64,000 bases of DNA from Saccharum officinarum (taxonomy: Eukaryota; Streptophyta; Magnoliopsida; Poales; Poaceae), in NCBI GenBank assembly GCA_020631735.1, contig CM036201.1, forward strand, positions 78,034,502-78,098,501, given 5' to 3'. A program made the translations under genes and the position numbers. Every line of letters starts with the position of its first letter. The stretch's first letter is position 1. Below, piece after piece: positions 1 through 10,956 of the stretch. The notes below the pieces were generated by a model, which made no database searches, was not told where the DNA came from, and saw only the letters and a program-made list of their open reading frames with translations.

Positions 1-922
1 ACTTGGATGTATAATATTCCTTCTGTATAATATCAAACACGGTAAAAATAATAAATTGCACAACAAGTTTGATATGAAACTCAATTGATAAAACATACTA
101 TAAAATTGCGAAAAAATTGAAAAATAGCTCTTACCTAAAATTTTATACCCACCTTTAAGGCTTTAATATAAACCCTTAGACACGTGGACATCAAAAGAAA
201 ACTCATTCATAATGGATGAATTACAGCTGCCATTAAAATTATGTTTTTTAAGTGAAAAATCCATTACTCAATTACCGATGCCAAATTGGCAACCATATTC
301 ATCTATACAACTGAGAATATTGTAAATCAATATGACAATATCCTGATTTAGAATCAACTACCAATTTTTGATATAAGGTGGGTAACAATTTTTTGGGTGA
401 AGTATATTTTTCATTTCATTCGCTCTTAGACTATAGACTTATAACAACCACATGAGCATTTATCTGATGTTGCATTGTCACTAAATTCTGGTGTCTTCTC
501 ACCTAAAGAATGGATCCTTAAATTCCCTACTAGGGGAATCACCCGCATCCATCCTCCCCAAACACTAGCGTCCCGAATCCGCTCGCCGCCATGGCAAGGA
601 AGGGATTGGTCCCGCATGCACTCGAGCATTGATGCATAACGCTGTAATCGATCCGTCATTTCTGGGCATCCACACGAACAAAGTATAGAGATTATTTTCG
701 ACATCGATCACATTGTGGACAGTCTAAGGAGATGAGATGACAACGCGAGACAACATGCATAAGGCAGCGAAGTTAGAGGCATGGTCTATGATGGCTTTCT
801 TCTTCTTCCTTTCAAATGCATAGTGTGAGATAGATGAAATATATGATGGGTTAAATGTAAAGTGGCAAACACACAGGTGGACCTGCTTGTGGGACCCACG
901 AGCCCACAACCCACGAACGTCA
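1..922. other. AT-rich intergenic stretch, nothing recognised
   Basis: This is AT-rich sequence upstream of the SINE. The only notable reading frame is a 92-codon minus-strand ORF at 426-704, with cysteine clusters (CSCGC near the start, CSCGC near the end). I do not recognise it and see no splice or promoter context that would make it a gene. Confidence 0.5.
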
Positions 923-936
923 CGTAGGCCGTAGCT

Positions 937-1266
937 TTTTTTTTATGCCTCTCGTATGGGTACAGTTGTAGTATCTGTTTATACACGTATACGCACACCA
1001 CTCTACACACGCACACACCCACACACACTATACGCGTACAAATAGCCCTACAACTACACTCAGAACTAACGACCGTGTTCTTGTAGAGATCACCGAAAAA
1101 TTCCATAGATGACGGGCACGTCATAGTCCCATTGTGGCTCCGCGCGGGTGAGAGGTTGTAGATTAAATAGGAACTACGGTTCCCGAAGGTGGAAAAACGT
1201 GGTTCGAACCCACGATCGGTGGCTCCACCACCCGGAGTCTTCACCGTCCGAGCTAGCGCTCGTTCC
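937..1266 (-). mobile_element. tRNA-derived SINE with 14-bp target duplication
   Basis: A 330-bp short retroposon on the minus strand. It is flanked by the perfect 14-bp direct repeat CGTAGGCCGTAGCT at 923-936 and 1267-1280. The minus-strand 5' end carries Pol III promoter-like boxes: TAGCTCGGACGG (box A-like, about 1245-1256) and GGTTCGAACCA (box B-like, about 1199-1209), about 40 bp apart. The 3' end is an A-run, seen as T at 937-944. A GT/CA-rich tract lies at about 990-1035. The layout is that of a plant tRNA-related SINE mobilised by LINE machinery. I could not assign a named family. It lies about 220 bp upstream of the DUF1618 start codon, so it may sit in that promoter. Confidence 0.88.
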
Positions 1267-1280
1267 CGTAGGCCGTAGCT

Positions 1281-1489
1281 CCACCACCGCCAGGGTGGCA
1301 GGGTGACGGGAAGCAGCTCAAGCTCGTACGGACAGGGGCTCCACCACACCACTCCACGCTCGCTTTCTTGTGATCTCGTCGCGTCCACAGCCAAACGCCC
1401 AAACCAAGCCAAAGCCTTAAGCCTCTCTTTTCTCCCCGCTCGCCGCCACAGGCCACAGCCGCGGGCAGGCCGCGTACCACCGCCCTCAG
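1281..1489 (+). promoter_or_regulatory. 5' leader / proximal promoter of the DUF1618 gene
   Basis: GC-rich, pyrimidine-rich sequence between the SINE target duplication and the start codon. It is typical of grass 5' leaders (CT-rich stretch at about 1424-1436). I see no convincing TATA box. The transcription start cannot be placed from sequence alone. Confidence 0.4.
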
Positions 1490-4400
1490 ATGGTGCCCGC
1501 CATGGCTGACGCCGCCCCGGCGCCGACCTTTACCCCACCGACGTTGCCGTGGGTCATCCTCGGCAGCATCCCGCGCGTCGTGGAGCTCGATTGCGGCGCC
1601 GACGTGTCGCTGGCGCTGGCAGCGCCTCCGCGCCTGTCCGTCTCCCCGGCCCGCCCCACGCCGTCGAACTTCCCATTCGTGCTCGCCGCGGACCCCTCGG
1701 GCCTGCTCCTCCTCTCCGCGATCCTCGACGCGCTGCCCACCCGCGTCGACATCGACCGCCCGGACGGCGAGCAGTCCTTCTACTTCTACTGGCGTTACGC
1801 CGACCCGCGTTACTTCGTCCTCGACGCCACCACGGGCTCCGCGCTCCGCCTCCCGGACCCGGACCCCAAGTTGACCATCCAGCACCAGGCGCTCGTTGGC
1901 GTCCTTGCCTGCCCCAGCAGCGCCGGCCGCTACGTGGTCGCCGAGCTCCTGCCTTTCATGGGCACCGACAAGGCCGACCTCCGCTGCTTCGACTCCGACG
2001 TCGGCGAGTGGGTCAGCAAGTGCGTGCGCTACCCGCTCCCAGAGCGCGTGCTCGCGCCGCTAAGCACGCTCGCCCACCACGGCAGGCTCTGGTGGGCCGA
2101 CTACTCCTGGGACGTCCTCACCGCCGACCCCTTCGCCGACTACCCCGTGCTCGGCTTCGTCCCGCTGCCCCGCCCCTGCGTGCTCAAGAGCAGGGAGGCC
2201 TGGGGGGTGCTCGACCAGTTCCGCTACGTCGGGGTCAGCGCCTGCAGCCTGCGCTTCGTCGACACCTACCGCTGGGGAGGCGCCCCCAACAAGGTCACCG
2301 TCTGGACGCTGCGCGATCCGGACGCCACGGGCACGGAGTGGACGCTGGCGCACCAGGCCACCTTCGCCGACGTCTGGGCCGACGACACCTACAAGGCCAC
2401 TGGCCTCCCAAAGACGGCTCCCGTGCTCGCGCTCATCCACCCCAACAACCCCGCCGTCGTCTACTTCTTCCTCGAGGACCACCTGTTCGCCGTCGACGTG
2501 CCCGCCCGCAAGGTGGTCGACTGCGAACGCTATCACCTGGTGGCGCCTCCGCGCGAGTACGGCACTGCCAACCGATTCGTCCGCGATTGGAAGCTGCCGC
2601 GAGCGGTCTCCTCAGGTATACCATGTTCATGCCTATGCGTCCTTGCCTCGCCTCATCTCATCTCTGGCTAATGGCTACGCTGCTTCAGAATTATATTATG
2701 GGGTTTCCGTCCTGCTCAATGTGTTTGCTTTTGACTCATTCGCTGATAAATCGCCTCTGTGTATCTGCTTGCCACATTCATTTATATTTGCTCTACTACT
2801 AGTTCATTGCTTGATATTTCTTCCTCAGAAAAAGGGGGAAAAAGTTCGTTGCTTGATCTGTGCACTCGCAGTGGTATATGTTTCAGGGTTAAAATTTAGA
2901 TGTGCTCAAGTTAAGAGGTACACTAATATTTGGGCATGGGGTCCCAATGTGATGCACATGATGATCGATAAAACAATTATGTCTTGCCTCCTTAGATGGT
3001 TAGAGTGTTGAAATTGGTTAACTTATTTTCTTGAAATCATAGTGTTCTGCACTGGGGGCGTGCTATTAGACTGCTTTATTATTGTTTTCGTTAACCACAA
3101 GTTGAGAGTAAGTTTTTGTATGGTACATATTGACATATATGCATGCTTCATCTGTGAATAAAATGTTTACGTCGTAAATTGCTGGATCGAGTTAGGCCTT
3201 GTTTAGATTCCAAAGTTTGCCTCCCAAATTTACTATGCAGAATTCCTATTTCCCGTCACATCAAAATGCCGTCACATATATGGAGTACTAAATATAGATG
3301 AAATAAAAAACTAATAGCACAGTTTTGTTGTACTTTGCGAGACGAACATTTTAAGCCTAATTAATCAATTTTTGGACAATTATTACCAAATAAAAACAAA
3401 ATTGCTACAGTGTAATGTGATCTTTACTATGCAGATTTGAGCCCCAAAGTTTGTGATCTAAACAAGGCCTTAGGCATCCGTCAATGCCTTTTCTTACACA
3501 TAACACACATTCGATCACCAAGATTCAAGAATAATAATTTGGATCCCGACAAAGGGAGACTCCAGACAGCCCCCGCGTCGCTCTCCTTCGGGGCGACACG
3601 GGCGGCTTCCTCTCCGCCGCCGGCCTAGGGCCCGGCCACGCGCCTCCTCGTCCCGGCCGCCGCCGGAGCTCGTCGCCGGAGGTCCGGCGGACAGCAAGGA
3701 CGGCGGCGGCTGGGTTGTTTTTCCCTCCCTCCCGGCCTCCCATGGAGCTTTTGCAGGCAGTCTCGACGCCGCCGTGGGGCAGCCGGCCGGCGGCGCAACC
3801 AACGCCGGTGAGGGTCGATCTGGCTTCCCCACGCCCTGATCTACGGTCTCCTTCAAGCATGGGTGTTCCCTCTCTCTCCCATGGTCCCTGTGGCGGATTC
3901 GGGCCGCTGCGGGGGAGCTGTCCGGCGGCGCGACCGGCGCCGGTATGGGTGGATCCACCTTCCCTATGGCTGGATCTGCCATCTCCATGCGCAGACGCCT
4001 TCCCCTCCCGTTTCCCGTGCCCGACTATGCAGTTCCACCGCGGCGGCGGCCGGCCTCTACACGACGGTGGCGGTTGCAGTTCGCGGCAACGTGCTGGTGC
4101 CGCCCCCGACCCTGTGGCGGTGCTCCCGAGCGGAGGAGCGCTGCCGTGGGGTTCAGGGCCCTGGGTGCTGGCGCGGCGGCGACCGGCCTCCTATACGACG
4201 GCGGTGGTCGACGGGGATCCCAGCGCGGTGTGCCGCTACTCGACGCGGCACCGCGATGGTGTTGGCGCCCCTGGCCCCACTGCGGTGCTCCCGAGCGGAG
4301 GAGCACTGTCGTGGTGGGCCAGGGCCCAGGGCGCTGGCATGGCGGCGGCTGCCGCAAACCCCCGCCCCCTCTTGGCGCGGCCTCAACGTTGCAGGTGCTC

Positions 4401-5660
4401 CCGAGCGGCGGAGCCCTGCACGACCATCTACTGGAGCTTCCCTGCGAGCGACGGCGTCGAGCTTGACAGGATCCTGGGTGACAGCGTGCTGGCGGTGTCG
4501 GTGCGCGCCTCCCACCTTGCGGGCGAGTCCGGTAGCGGCTCCGCGTGGTGTGGCGGCGACCGGCACCTCTTGCCCGGGCATGGATGCATGCCGATACGCG
4601 CCTACCACCGTTGCGGGCGAGTCCGGGTGCGGCTCCGCGCGGTGTGGCGACATCTGGCACGCGACGGAAGTTTGTCGGCGCACGCCTCCCACCATCACAG
4701 GCGAGTCCGGATGCGGCTCCGTGTGGTGTGGCGGCGGCCAACAACCCCCACTGCCCAGGCGAGGACGCTTGTCGGTGCGCGCCTCCCTTTTGTCGCGGGC
4801 GAGTCCGGTAACGGCTCTGCGTGGAGTGGAGGCGGCCGACAGCCCCCTTCTTTCTTTGTCTAAGTGTAGACGTTTGCCGGTGCGAGCCTCCCATCATCGC
4901 GGGCGAGTCCGACGACTCCGCATGGTGTGGCGGCTACCGGCTCCCACCTCGGTCTGGGGGCGAAGGTTCTGGGCGAAAGCTCAGCTCAGATCTATCTGAG
5001 CCAGCGACGAGATTCTCCTTCTTGAAGGCGTCACTGAAGGACCTTTGCAGCTGCTTCTCCTCGGCTCATGGCTCGGGTGAAAGCCTCGCCAAGCTCCTGC
5101 TTGGCTAACGATGATTACGTTACGGTGTCATTCACCTCCCTGGAGGCATCGTTGAAGAGCTCTTGTGCCTTGGTGTAGTAGTCTCTGCTCTCGCTAGTGT
5201 TTGTCTGGGGATGTGCCTCTTCTCACCCTGGCGCTGGGGTGTCCTGTGTTGTTGTTTTTTCTTCCTTAAACCTTTTGTAAATCTTAAACGAGCCATTTTG
5301 GGGCACTTTTTTGAATATATATTCAGGTGGGGAGTAATCCCCCGGTGACATTAAAAAAAAAGAATAATAATTTGTTGATCACAAGTTCAGAACCTGAAAT
5401 CAGTAGTCATCGAAGTTATTGTGATGTTTCATTCTTGATGCACCATTCTACTACTTCCTACACATCTGCTTTTGAATTTTATTTCCTGTTGCTAGGCAGC
5501 ATATATTCTGTACCTACGAGCAATTAATTAGGCTATCCAAATAGTGATGGAGAGAAATCCAGATTGGCATAATGCCTTTATTTTGACTGCAGAGTTTTGA
5601 CAAGTGTTGGTTTTGCTTGAAGGGCCTGGCAATTGGTCGAGTGACATTGGCTTTGACTGA
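1490..5660 (+). CDS. DUF1618 domain protein, two exons (1490-2615, 5623-5660)
   Basis: This encodes a DUF1618 protein, a grass-expanded family of unknown function whose members often contain F-box-associated-like sequence. Exon 1 gives 375 codons. Family-typical blocks are the WRYADPRYFVLDATTGSA region (about 101-118), GRLWWADYSWD (about 198-208), DPFADYPVLGFVPLP (about 213-227), VTVWTLRDPD (about 269-278), and FADVWADDTYKATGLPK...VLALIHPNNP (about 292-321) followed by YFFLEDHLFAVDV. Exon 1 ends at 2615 with donor GT at 2616, phase 1. I infer exon 2 at 5623-5660: acceptor AG at 5621-5622, which restores the frame as GPGNWSSDIGFD-stop, a short tail in keeping with this family. Predicted length is 387 aa. 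The first ATG is at 1490; a second in-frame ATG at 1502 has the better context (gccATGG). The domain call is strong; exon 2 is an inference. Confidence 0.85.
3195..3469 (-). mobile_element. Tourist/PIF-Harbinger-type MITE, 275 bp
   Basis: Terminal inverted repeats begin GGCCTTGTTTAGAT at 3195, matched by the reverse complement ending at 3469. They are flanked by the 3-bp duplication TTA (3192-3194 and 3470-3472). The interior has the common grass-MITE core (GCTACAGTG, ...AATTAGGCTTAAAA... in reverse complement). It is the same family as the element at 58305-58640, in opposite orientation, and lies in the DUF1618 intron. Confidence 0.9.
3542..5359 (+). mobile_element. Non-autonomous LINE-tailed retroposon with internal tandem repeats
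   Basis: A 1.8-kb, very GC-rich element bounded by a perfect 15-bp target duplication, AAGAATAATAATTTG (3527-3541 and 5360-5374). The 3' end has an A-run and, just before it, a hairpin-capable GGGGAGTAATCCCC (about 5328-5341), which resembles grass L1 tails. It encodes no recognisable EN or RT. Several frames stay open only because the sequence is GC-rich and repetitive. The interior is built of degenerate repeats (see 4506-4935, and GTGCTCCCGAGCGG at about 4120, 4289 and 4399). It is best read as a passenger mobilised in trans by LINE machinery. It lies in the DUF1618 intron in sense orientation. Confidence 0.8.
4506..4935 (+). repeat. Five degenerate ~84-105-bp tandem repeats (VNTR-like) inside the retroposon
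   Basis: Each unit starts with GCCTCCCAC-like sequence and continues GGGCGAGTCCGG, CGGCTCCGCGTGGTGTGGCGGC. Copies start near 4506, 4600, 4684, 4780 and 4885. Spacing drifts and the last copy is shortened, so the array is old or grew by unequal slippage. The repeats keep no common reading frame. Confidence 0.75.
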
Positions 5661-8346
5661 ACCAACTGAAGCAGCAGCACCACCATCCCGGCCAATCCCT
5701 GGCGGTTACCACTTGGTTGGCAACACCAAGCAGACGTTCATAGGATGAGCTGAGGACCAAGGGGTTTGAAGCTGTTTAATTTAATTTCCTTCTAGGTGAA
5801 CTTGTTTCCTCCACACTGATGTGAATATGTGATCTACTTTCCTCTGCATATCTACCTTCCCACACTTGATGCATGCATGCAGGCTATGCAAGCTGCTGAT
5901 TTTCTGTTCTGCCCAAATTTCCTTTGATACAGGTTAAGCAGCACTGCATGGGCTCAAGTTAAGTTATGGCGCCGTGTTTTGGTTGGGACAGTTTTTGGGG
6001 GTCATAACTCAACGCCTCTGCTTACTTTCATCAGATGGCCGTTGGAACACAGTCTATGCTAGCTGAACATCTGTATTATTTGATCGATCCCTTGTCAGGT
6101 CGAAGTGGAATACTACTCGATCACCATGTTGTGGCTTTTGTTTCACGTTCAGACTCCGGTGAATTGAAACGCAAAGCTATGCTACGATATATGCTCCGAT
6201 CCTGGGCGACGAATTGGTCCTAGCATTTGCGGAGGCACGACGTCGGTCGCCACGGCCGGCTCCTTGGCGCCGTCGACTTGCCCCTCAGCGGCGTCGGGCG
6301 GTTTCCTTCTTTCCCTTTTTTTTTCGGCGATCAGTGATTGAATTTGAAGCCGGGGAGCGACCCCGGGTGGAGGAGATCGCGGGCGCGAGGGCGCGTTGAA
6401 GCCTGGGAGCAATCACGGCCGTACGGTTGGGTTGAAGTCTAGAAGAAATTATCTTGTAGGTCTTGATTTTATCATTTTAACGGAGACAATGCATAATGGT
6501 TGTAGGCTCTAGATGTTTTACTTGGGGAACATAGACTGTTTCATTATAGTTGAGATTAGGTTAGTTAGTTATTAAACAGCACATATCCAGCATCCACTGT
6601 CATCTCATCTATTTTTAGCAGACTAATAAAAAGATGAAGACCGTATAAATATCGTGCCACTCCAAGTCAGATCAGAGATATTTTGTTTTTCATGTTCCAT
6701 GGATCTTCCTACAGGTACACACAAAAGTGCAGTAGTACTCTGGTAAAAGAGGACAGAGATGCAGCAACTCTGCAAGTTGCAGCTGAGCTGATAGCTCCAC
6801 TCCCTGGCTCTGGCCTGTACTCCAGCAAGTGGTGCCGTACTGAACACTGAACAAAGAGGAGAGGGTTCATCGTCTCTTCTCAAGCTTGGTGGTATCATCC
6901 CATGGCGGCAGCCGCCATCTCCTGGGCCTGACCACCAGTTTTGGCACCATGCAGACCATGCATGGATTATTGATATGCATCCATTCAGGTGTCTCGCCAG
7001 GTACCATGTAGTAACTGTATACAAACATGTACAGTTGCCATGAACAGGAGCAGCTGAATCCAGGATCACTGAACTGTACTATAACCACGATGAAGATAAA
7101 CTGCAGTAGCTGAACACTGAACTAATAAACCAACTGCAGTAGCTGAACTCTGAAGTCTGAACTAATAAACGAACTGCTGCAGTAGCTGAATTACTGGACA
7201 CAACTCAAACTCTGAATGCCTGCCTGCATAGAACTGTGGGCTGCATGCATAGAACTCTCAACTCTGAACTCGTGCAGCAACGCAACAAGATTGCTGGCAT
7301 CGTATGCTATGGCCTACGGCCCCAGAACCAGAAGGCCAGAATGCATGGGCATATATGCATTTGTGATCCGTAGAATGGAGTCATTCTCCCTTGGCCTAAT
7401 GGCCTTAACACTAAGAGCTAAAATCTATCAGAAAAGATGGAGGAGTAATAACATGATAGTAGTACAGTGTCTCTATTCTGTTGCAATTCGTGCAATTTTT
7501 AGTGCGTGTGTGGTCAAAGAATTATAAACTCTGGACAAATTTGGTTACTGAGCTACAAATTTGAGCGCAATCATCTTACTTGCTTGTTACATCAAATATC
7601 ATCTCTGCGGTGATTATCTTGCTGAACTAGATGACCTGTTTGGTCGGTCCAATTAGGGATCTAGCAAGGCGAAGGTAAGGGTAGAAAGAAAAGCTTCTGG
7701 ATTTTGCTAAGTCTTTAGTTCCAAAATTGAAAGAAAATAATTAGCACTACTTGTAACCTTCTTGTAAGTCCATGAACAACATGACTAGCATCCTCAACAG
7801 TTTATCCCCTAATCTTTGTTATGAGGAAATTATAGTATATATTTGTGGCCTCCTCTTTTTTTTTAATGTCTAGACTCCTCATTACAGAAAAGTTATTCCG
7901 TAATCCCCGTACGTGTAATTATGTGCAATCATGATTAGCATCCAACAAAGGCCAAAGCAGAGCTTTATCTATGGAAGCGTGGAATCGTGGATAACAGCTT
8001 TGTCCAGCTACTTGATTGGCCTCCTGTTTTTATTTTTAACTTTTGCGCTCATCGCTTTTGGCTATGTTATTATGTACGTGGCATCGATCCTTGCTTATCT
8101 GGCCGGCAAATATTGGATTATCTCGCTTTTGGCTAATCTGCAGGAAAACAAGTAGCCATCATGCAACGAGCTGAGAACGAGAGAGAATGGTTTGGAAGCA
8201 AGAGAGCCTTTGTCAGTTAGTTTAAGCAATGAGACAGTGGAAAGGCAGCCTGATCTTATCTTAATTTTTTTCTAACACAGTACATACGTATTCGTATACT
8301 CACCCTTATAATTTATATACACACGCACACACTCTATTTGTGTAAG
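5661..8346. other. DUF1618 3' side and intergenic DNA, nothing firm
   Basis: The first few hundred bases are probably the 3' UTR of the DUF1618 gene. A GC-rich island at about 6205-6410 looks like an old exon or promoter remnant but gives no recognisable protein. A 74-codon hydrophobic ORF at 7931-8155 and a 103-codon ORF at 7216-7527 are unsupported. The rest is AT-rich. Confidence 0.4.
7098..7195. repeat. Short tandem repeat (~35-45 bp unit, 2-3 copies)
   Basis: The unit AACTGCAGTAGCTGAAC...CTGAACTAATAAAC occurs twice in full, followed by a third partial copy (CTGCAGTAGCTGAA). Nearby shorter pieces (CTGAACACTGAAC at about 6839) suggest local duplication. Confidence 0.7.
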
Positions 8347-8545
8347 GTCAGTCTCAGTGGGAGTTTCATGGCCCCGTTTCTAACGTGTCCATATTTTGGA
8401 AACGGTGCAAAAAAGTTTCATCCCCATGAAACTATCTTTACTCTCATAAAATTTATATCATCTATCTCTTCATCAATATGGTGTCACATCAGCATATTTA
8501 TTTAATGCTCATGAAACTTTGATGAAACCCATTGAGACTAGTCTA
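8347..8545. mobile_element. MITE-like inverted-repeat element 1
   Basis: Left end GTCAGTCTCAGTGGGAGTTT and right end (reverse complement) TTAGACTAGTCTCAATGGGT are imperfect terminal inverted repeats enclosing about 200 bp rich in GTTTCAT/ATGAAAC. The target duplication is not clear. The superfamily is uncertain; Mutator-like MITEs with such ends exist in grasses. Confidence 0.6.
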
Positions 8546-8891
8546 AGGCCACTCTAGTGCTAAATTTCATTGCACTGTTTCCTAGAGTAACTTACAGGTG
8601 ATGAAATGAAACAAGACTCACAATGCATAGTTTTATTTCACAGTTTCATAAGCTCACGCATTTAAATGCTAAATGAATGGTATTATGAAATGAAATGCTT
8701 TTAATGGAGTTTCACTGAGTTTCCAACGTGTGGGAGCAAAACAAAGTGCTCCTAGTGGAGTTTCAGTATGCTTTGTGCGGTGGGTTTCATCTTATCGTCT
8801 CTCTTTCCTCTTAATTCCCTCGCCACGTCATCATTTTTATCGATGCGCCACCTCGTTGAATATGAATGAAACCTGCATTGGGCTGGCCTAA
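8546..8891. mobile_element. MITE-like inverted-repeat element 2, adjacent to element 1
   Basis: It starts AGGCCACTCTAGTGCTAAAT and ends with the complement of GGCCAGCCCAATGCAGGTTT. The interior repeats GGAGTTTCA motifs. It abuts element 1 head to tail and shares the GTTTCAT-rich style, so the two are probably related copies. Confidence 0.55.
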
Positions 8892-9440
8892 GCATCTTCT
8901 AAAAAGAACTGAAAGATCTTGAGATTGAATAAGTTGCCACAGTTTATTTTATTACTAAATTGTATAATCTCTTTTTAATGGAACTGAATTTCTAGCTTTT
9001 ACCAGTGAATTAAGTGAAGAAGATAGTGAAAAACCGTAGAGTGAAAGACCTGTCCACTAACATCACGTTTGGCTCACGGAATGCACAGGTCCAAAATGAT
9101 TCGAACCTAAATACGAAGCTAACCATCACGTTTGGTTTGCGTCACGGTTCCAATCCATCCCATAGCGAGTAAGCTTGTTTCAGTGCACAAGTTCCGGATG
9201 ACCTCGTTCCGTGAGAATCCATCGGCTGACCTCATTCTGCATGAACTCGTTCCGGACGAGATCCCTCTTTAGACCAAACAGACTGTAAAGAGAAAGATTG
9301 TGGCTTAAACAATGCGTACGAGCCCGTCCATGGAAACTCTTAGGACAAGCCCGTATGTATGCTAGGCGGAAGGCCCATAAAAGGCCTAACTACACCATGC
9401 CCTCAAAAGCCCAACTAGCTCAGTTCTAGGCTTTTGGTTG

Positions 9441-10399
9441 GGGAAAGGAAAACGTCCACGTTAGCTCCCTCAACTTTCGCGAAAGTCCGCTTTTCCTTCA
9501 TGAACTCAAAAATCGGACAAAACACCTCCCTCAACTTTTAAAATCGTTCATCTTACCTCCCTGGTCCTGTTATAAGCAGTTTTGAAGGCGGTTTTATCTT
9601 TTTTTTTTATTTATTTTGGCTGAATCTTTGAAAAATCATAGTAAGTCATAGAAAATTCATAAAATGGAAAATCTAATTTTGTTGGACTCCACATGAGTAG
9701 ATCTATACAGTGAACATATAATATGATATCTTTTAGAACCAATTTTTTGTTGTGGTTTTAGACATATGCTTTTCTGCAATTAATTGGAATAATTCATAGC
9801 TGCAATTTCTACAGTCCAATTGTGATGAAATTTTTACGGTTGGCTAATTATTATATTATTGAACTGTAGTAAAATTTTATACTCATTGGATCAAGTATAT
9901 CTTAGTTATAGATTTATTTAAATTTAACAATCATAAACCTAAACAAAATCTATAACTAAGTTATACATGATCCAACGAGTATGAAATTTTTACTACAGTT
10001 TAAACATACAATAATTAGTCTAACATAAAAATTTCACCAAAATTAGACCATAGAAACTGCAGTTATGAATTATTCCATTTAATTACAAAAAACATAGATC
10101 TAAAGCTACACCAAAAATTTTATACTAAAGCATACTATATTATATGTTCATTGTGTAGACCTACTCATGTTGAGTCCAGCAAAATTAGACTTTTCATTTT
10201 ATGATTTTTTGTGATTTACTATGATTTTTCAAAGATTCAACCAAAAAAAGACAACCGCCTTCAAAACCATTTATAACAGAGTGAGGGAGGTAAAATGAAC
10301 GGTTTTAAAAGTTGAGCGAGGTATTTTACCCGGTTTAGAGTTCAGGGAGAAAAAATGAACTTTCGTGAAAGTTAAGGAAGATAAAGTGAATTTTTCCTT
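9441..10399. mobile_element. Fold-back element, about 960 bp, near-complete palindrome
   Basis: The two halves are inverted copies of each other around a centre near 9920-9940. Matches include CTCCCTCAACTTT at about 9467 with AAAGTTGAGCGAG at about 10309, GACTCCACATGAGTAG at 9695 with CTACTCATGTTGAGTC at about 10160, and TATCTTAGTTATAGATTT at 9897 with AAATCTATAACTAAG at about 9946. There is no coding capacity. The CCCTCAACTTT-type ends are common on grass fold-back/Mutator-like elements. No target duplication was resolved. Its transcript would form one long hairpin. Confidence 0.8.
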
Positions 10400-10956
10400 A
10401 AAAATGGGTTATAAATCTCAAATGTTCCTAGAGAAAAAGCCCATTACAGATGGGCCCATAGAAAGATTGGTGTGCTTGCTCGGCCCAATAAGGAAAAGGT
10501 CTATTCTACTTATATACTCCCTGAACTATCATCATCTTATCTTTTATCTTTTATACCTAAATAGAAGAACCCCATTAACCTATTTTTGGCTTCTCCTTAA
10601 GCCACGTCATCCTATTCCGTCGGTCCAACCCACCCACAGAAAAAAAACTGTTGTGCACCATCCATTTCTCTGCCACAACGCACCATCCATTGATCTACCG
10701 CAACAAATGCAGCTAAAAGTAACTGCCACCGCATTGTATCCAGAGGAAAACGAACGGCCCCCTAAAGTCGACTTTAAATAAGCTTGCTCCGCCTGGGTCC
10801 TCGGCCATGCCCTGCCCTGCCCGGCAGTGCCGCACGATGTCGCTCCACCTCCGTCGGGCTTCTCCCACCCACCCCGCACCGACGCCGACGCAGGTCATCA
10901 TAGTTCGATCCACGGACGCCCCAAGATCGATGGCCACGAGGCAGTACGCCCGCCGA
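10400..10956. other. Unassigned DNA left of the hAT element; GC-rich from 10790
   Basis: The first part has a degraded CCCTGAACTATCAT motif typical of MITE ends. From about 10790 it becomes GC-rich and exon-like. This island was continuous with 11753-11880 before the hAT insertion. The joined stretch gives no protein I recognise. Confidence 0.45.

Larger units (their letters stand above)
2616..5622 (+). other. DUF1618 intron 1 (3.0 kb), filled by two transposons
   Basis: Inferred intron with donor GTATAC at 2616 and acceptor AG at 5621-5622. Taking out the MITE (3195-3469 plus TSD) and the retroposon (3542-5359 plus TSD) leaves about 0.9 kb. Both insertions have intact target duplications, so intron growth can be read directly. 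Reading frames in this span are not exons. Confidence 0.65.

Noticed and set aside
1194..1215. tRNA-like T-arm (CGTGG-TTCGAAC-CCACG)
   Set aside because: It is the box B region of a SINE with target duplication and A-tail; no complete cloverleaf or acceptor stem is present on either strand.
1549..2802. 417-codon ORF in another frame of the DUF1618 exon
   Set aside because: Shadow of the GC-rich true frame; arginine/proline-rich, no domain.
3715..4999. Long overlapping ORFs (up to 382 codons) in the GC-rich stretch
   Set aside because: They lie inside the retroposon, several frames on both strands are open at once, the repeats do not keep one frame, and no domain is recognisable.
7931..8155. 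74-codon ORF with two possible membrane segments
   Set aside because: Isolated, short, AT-rich, no homology I can recall and no gene context; likely chance.
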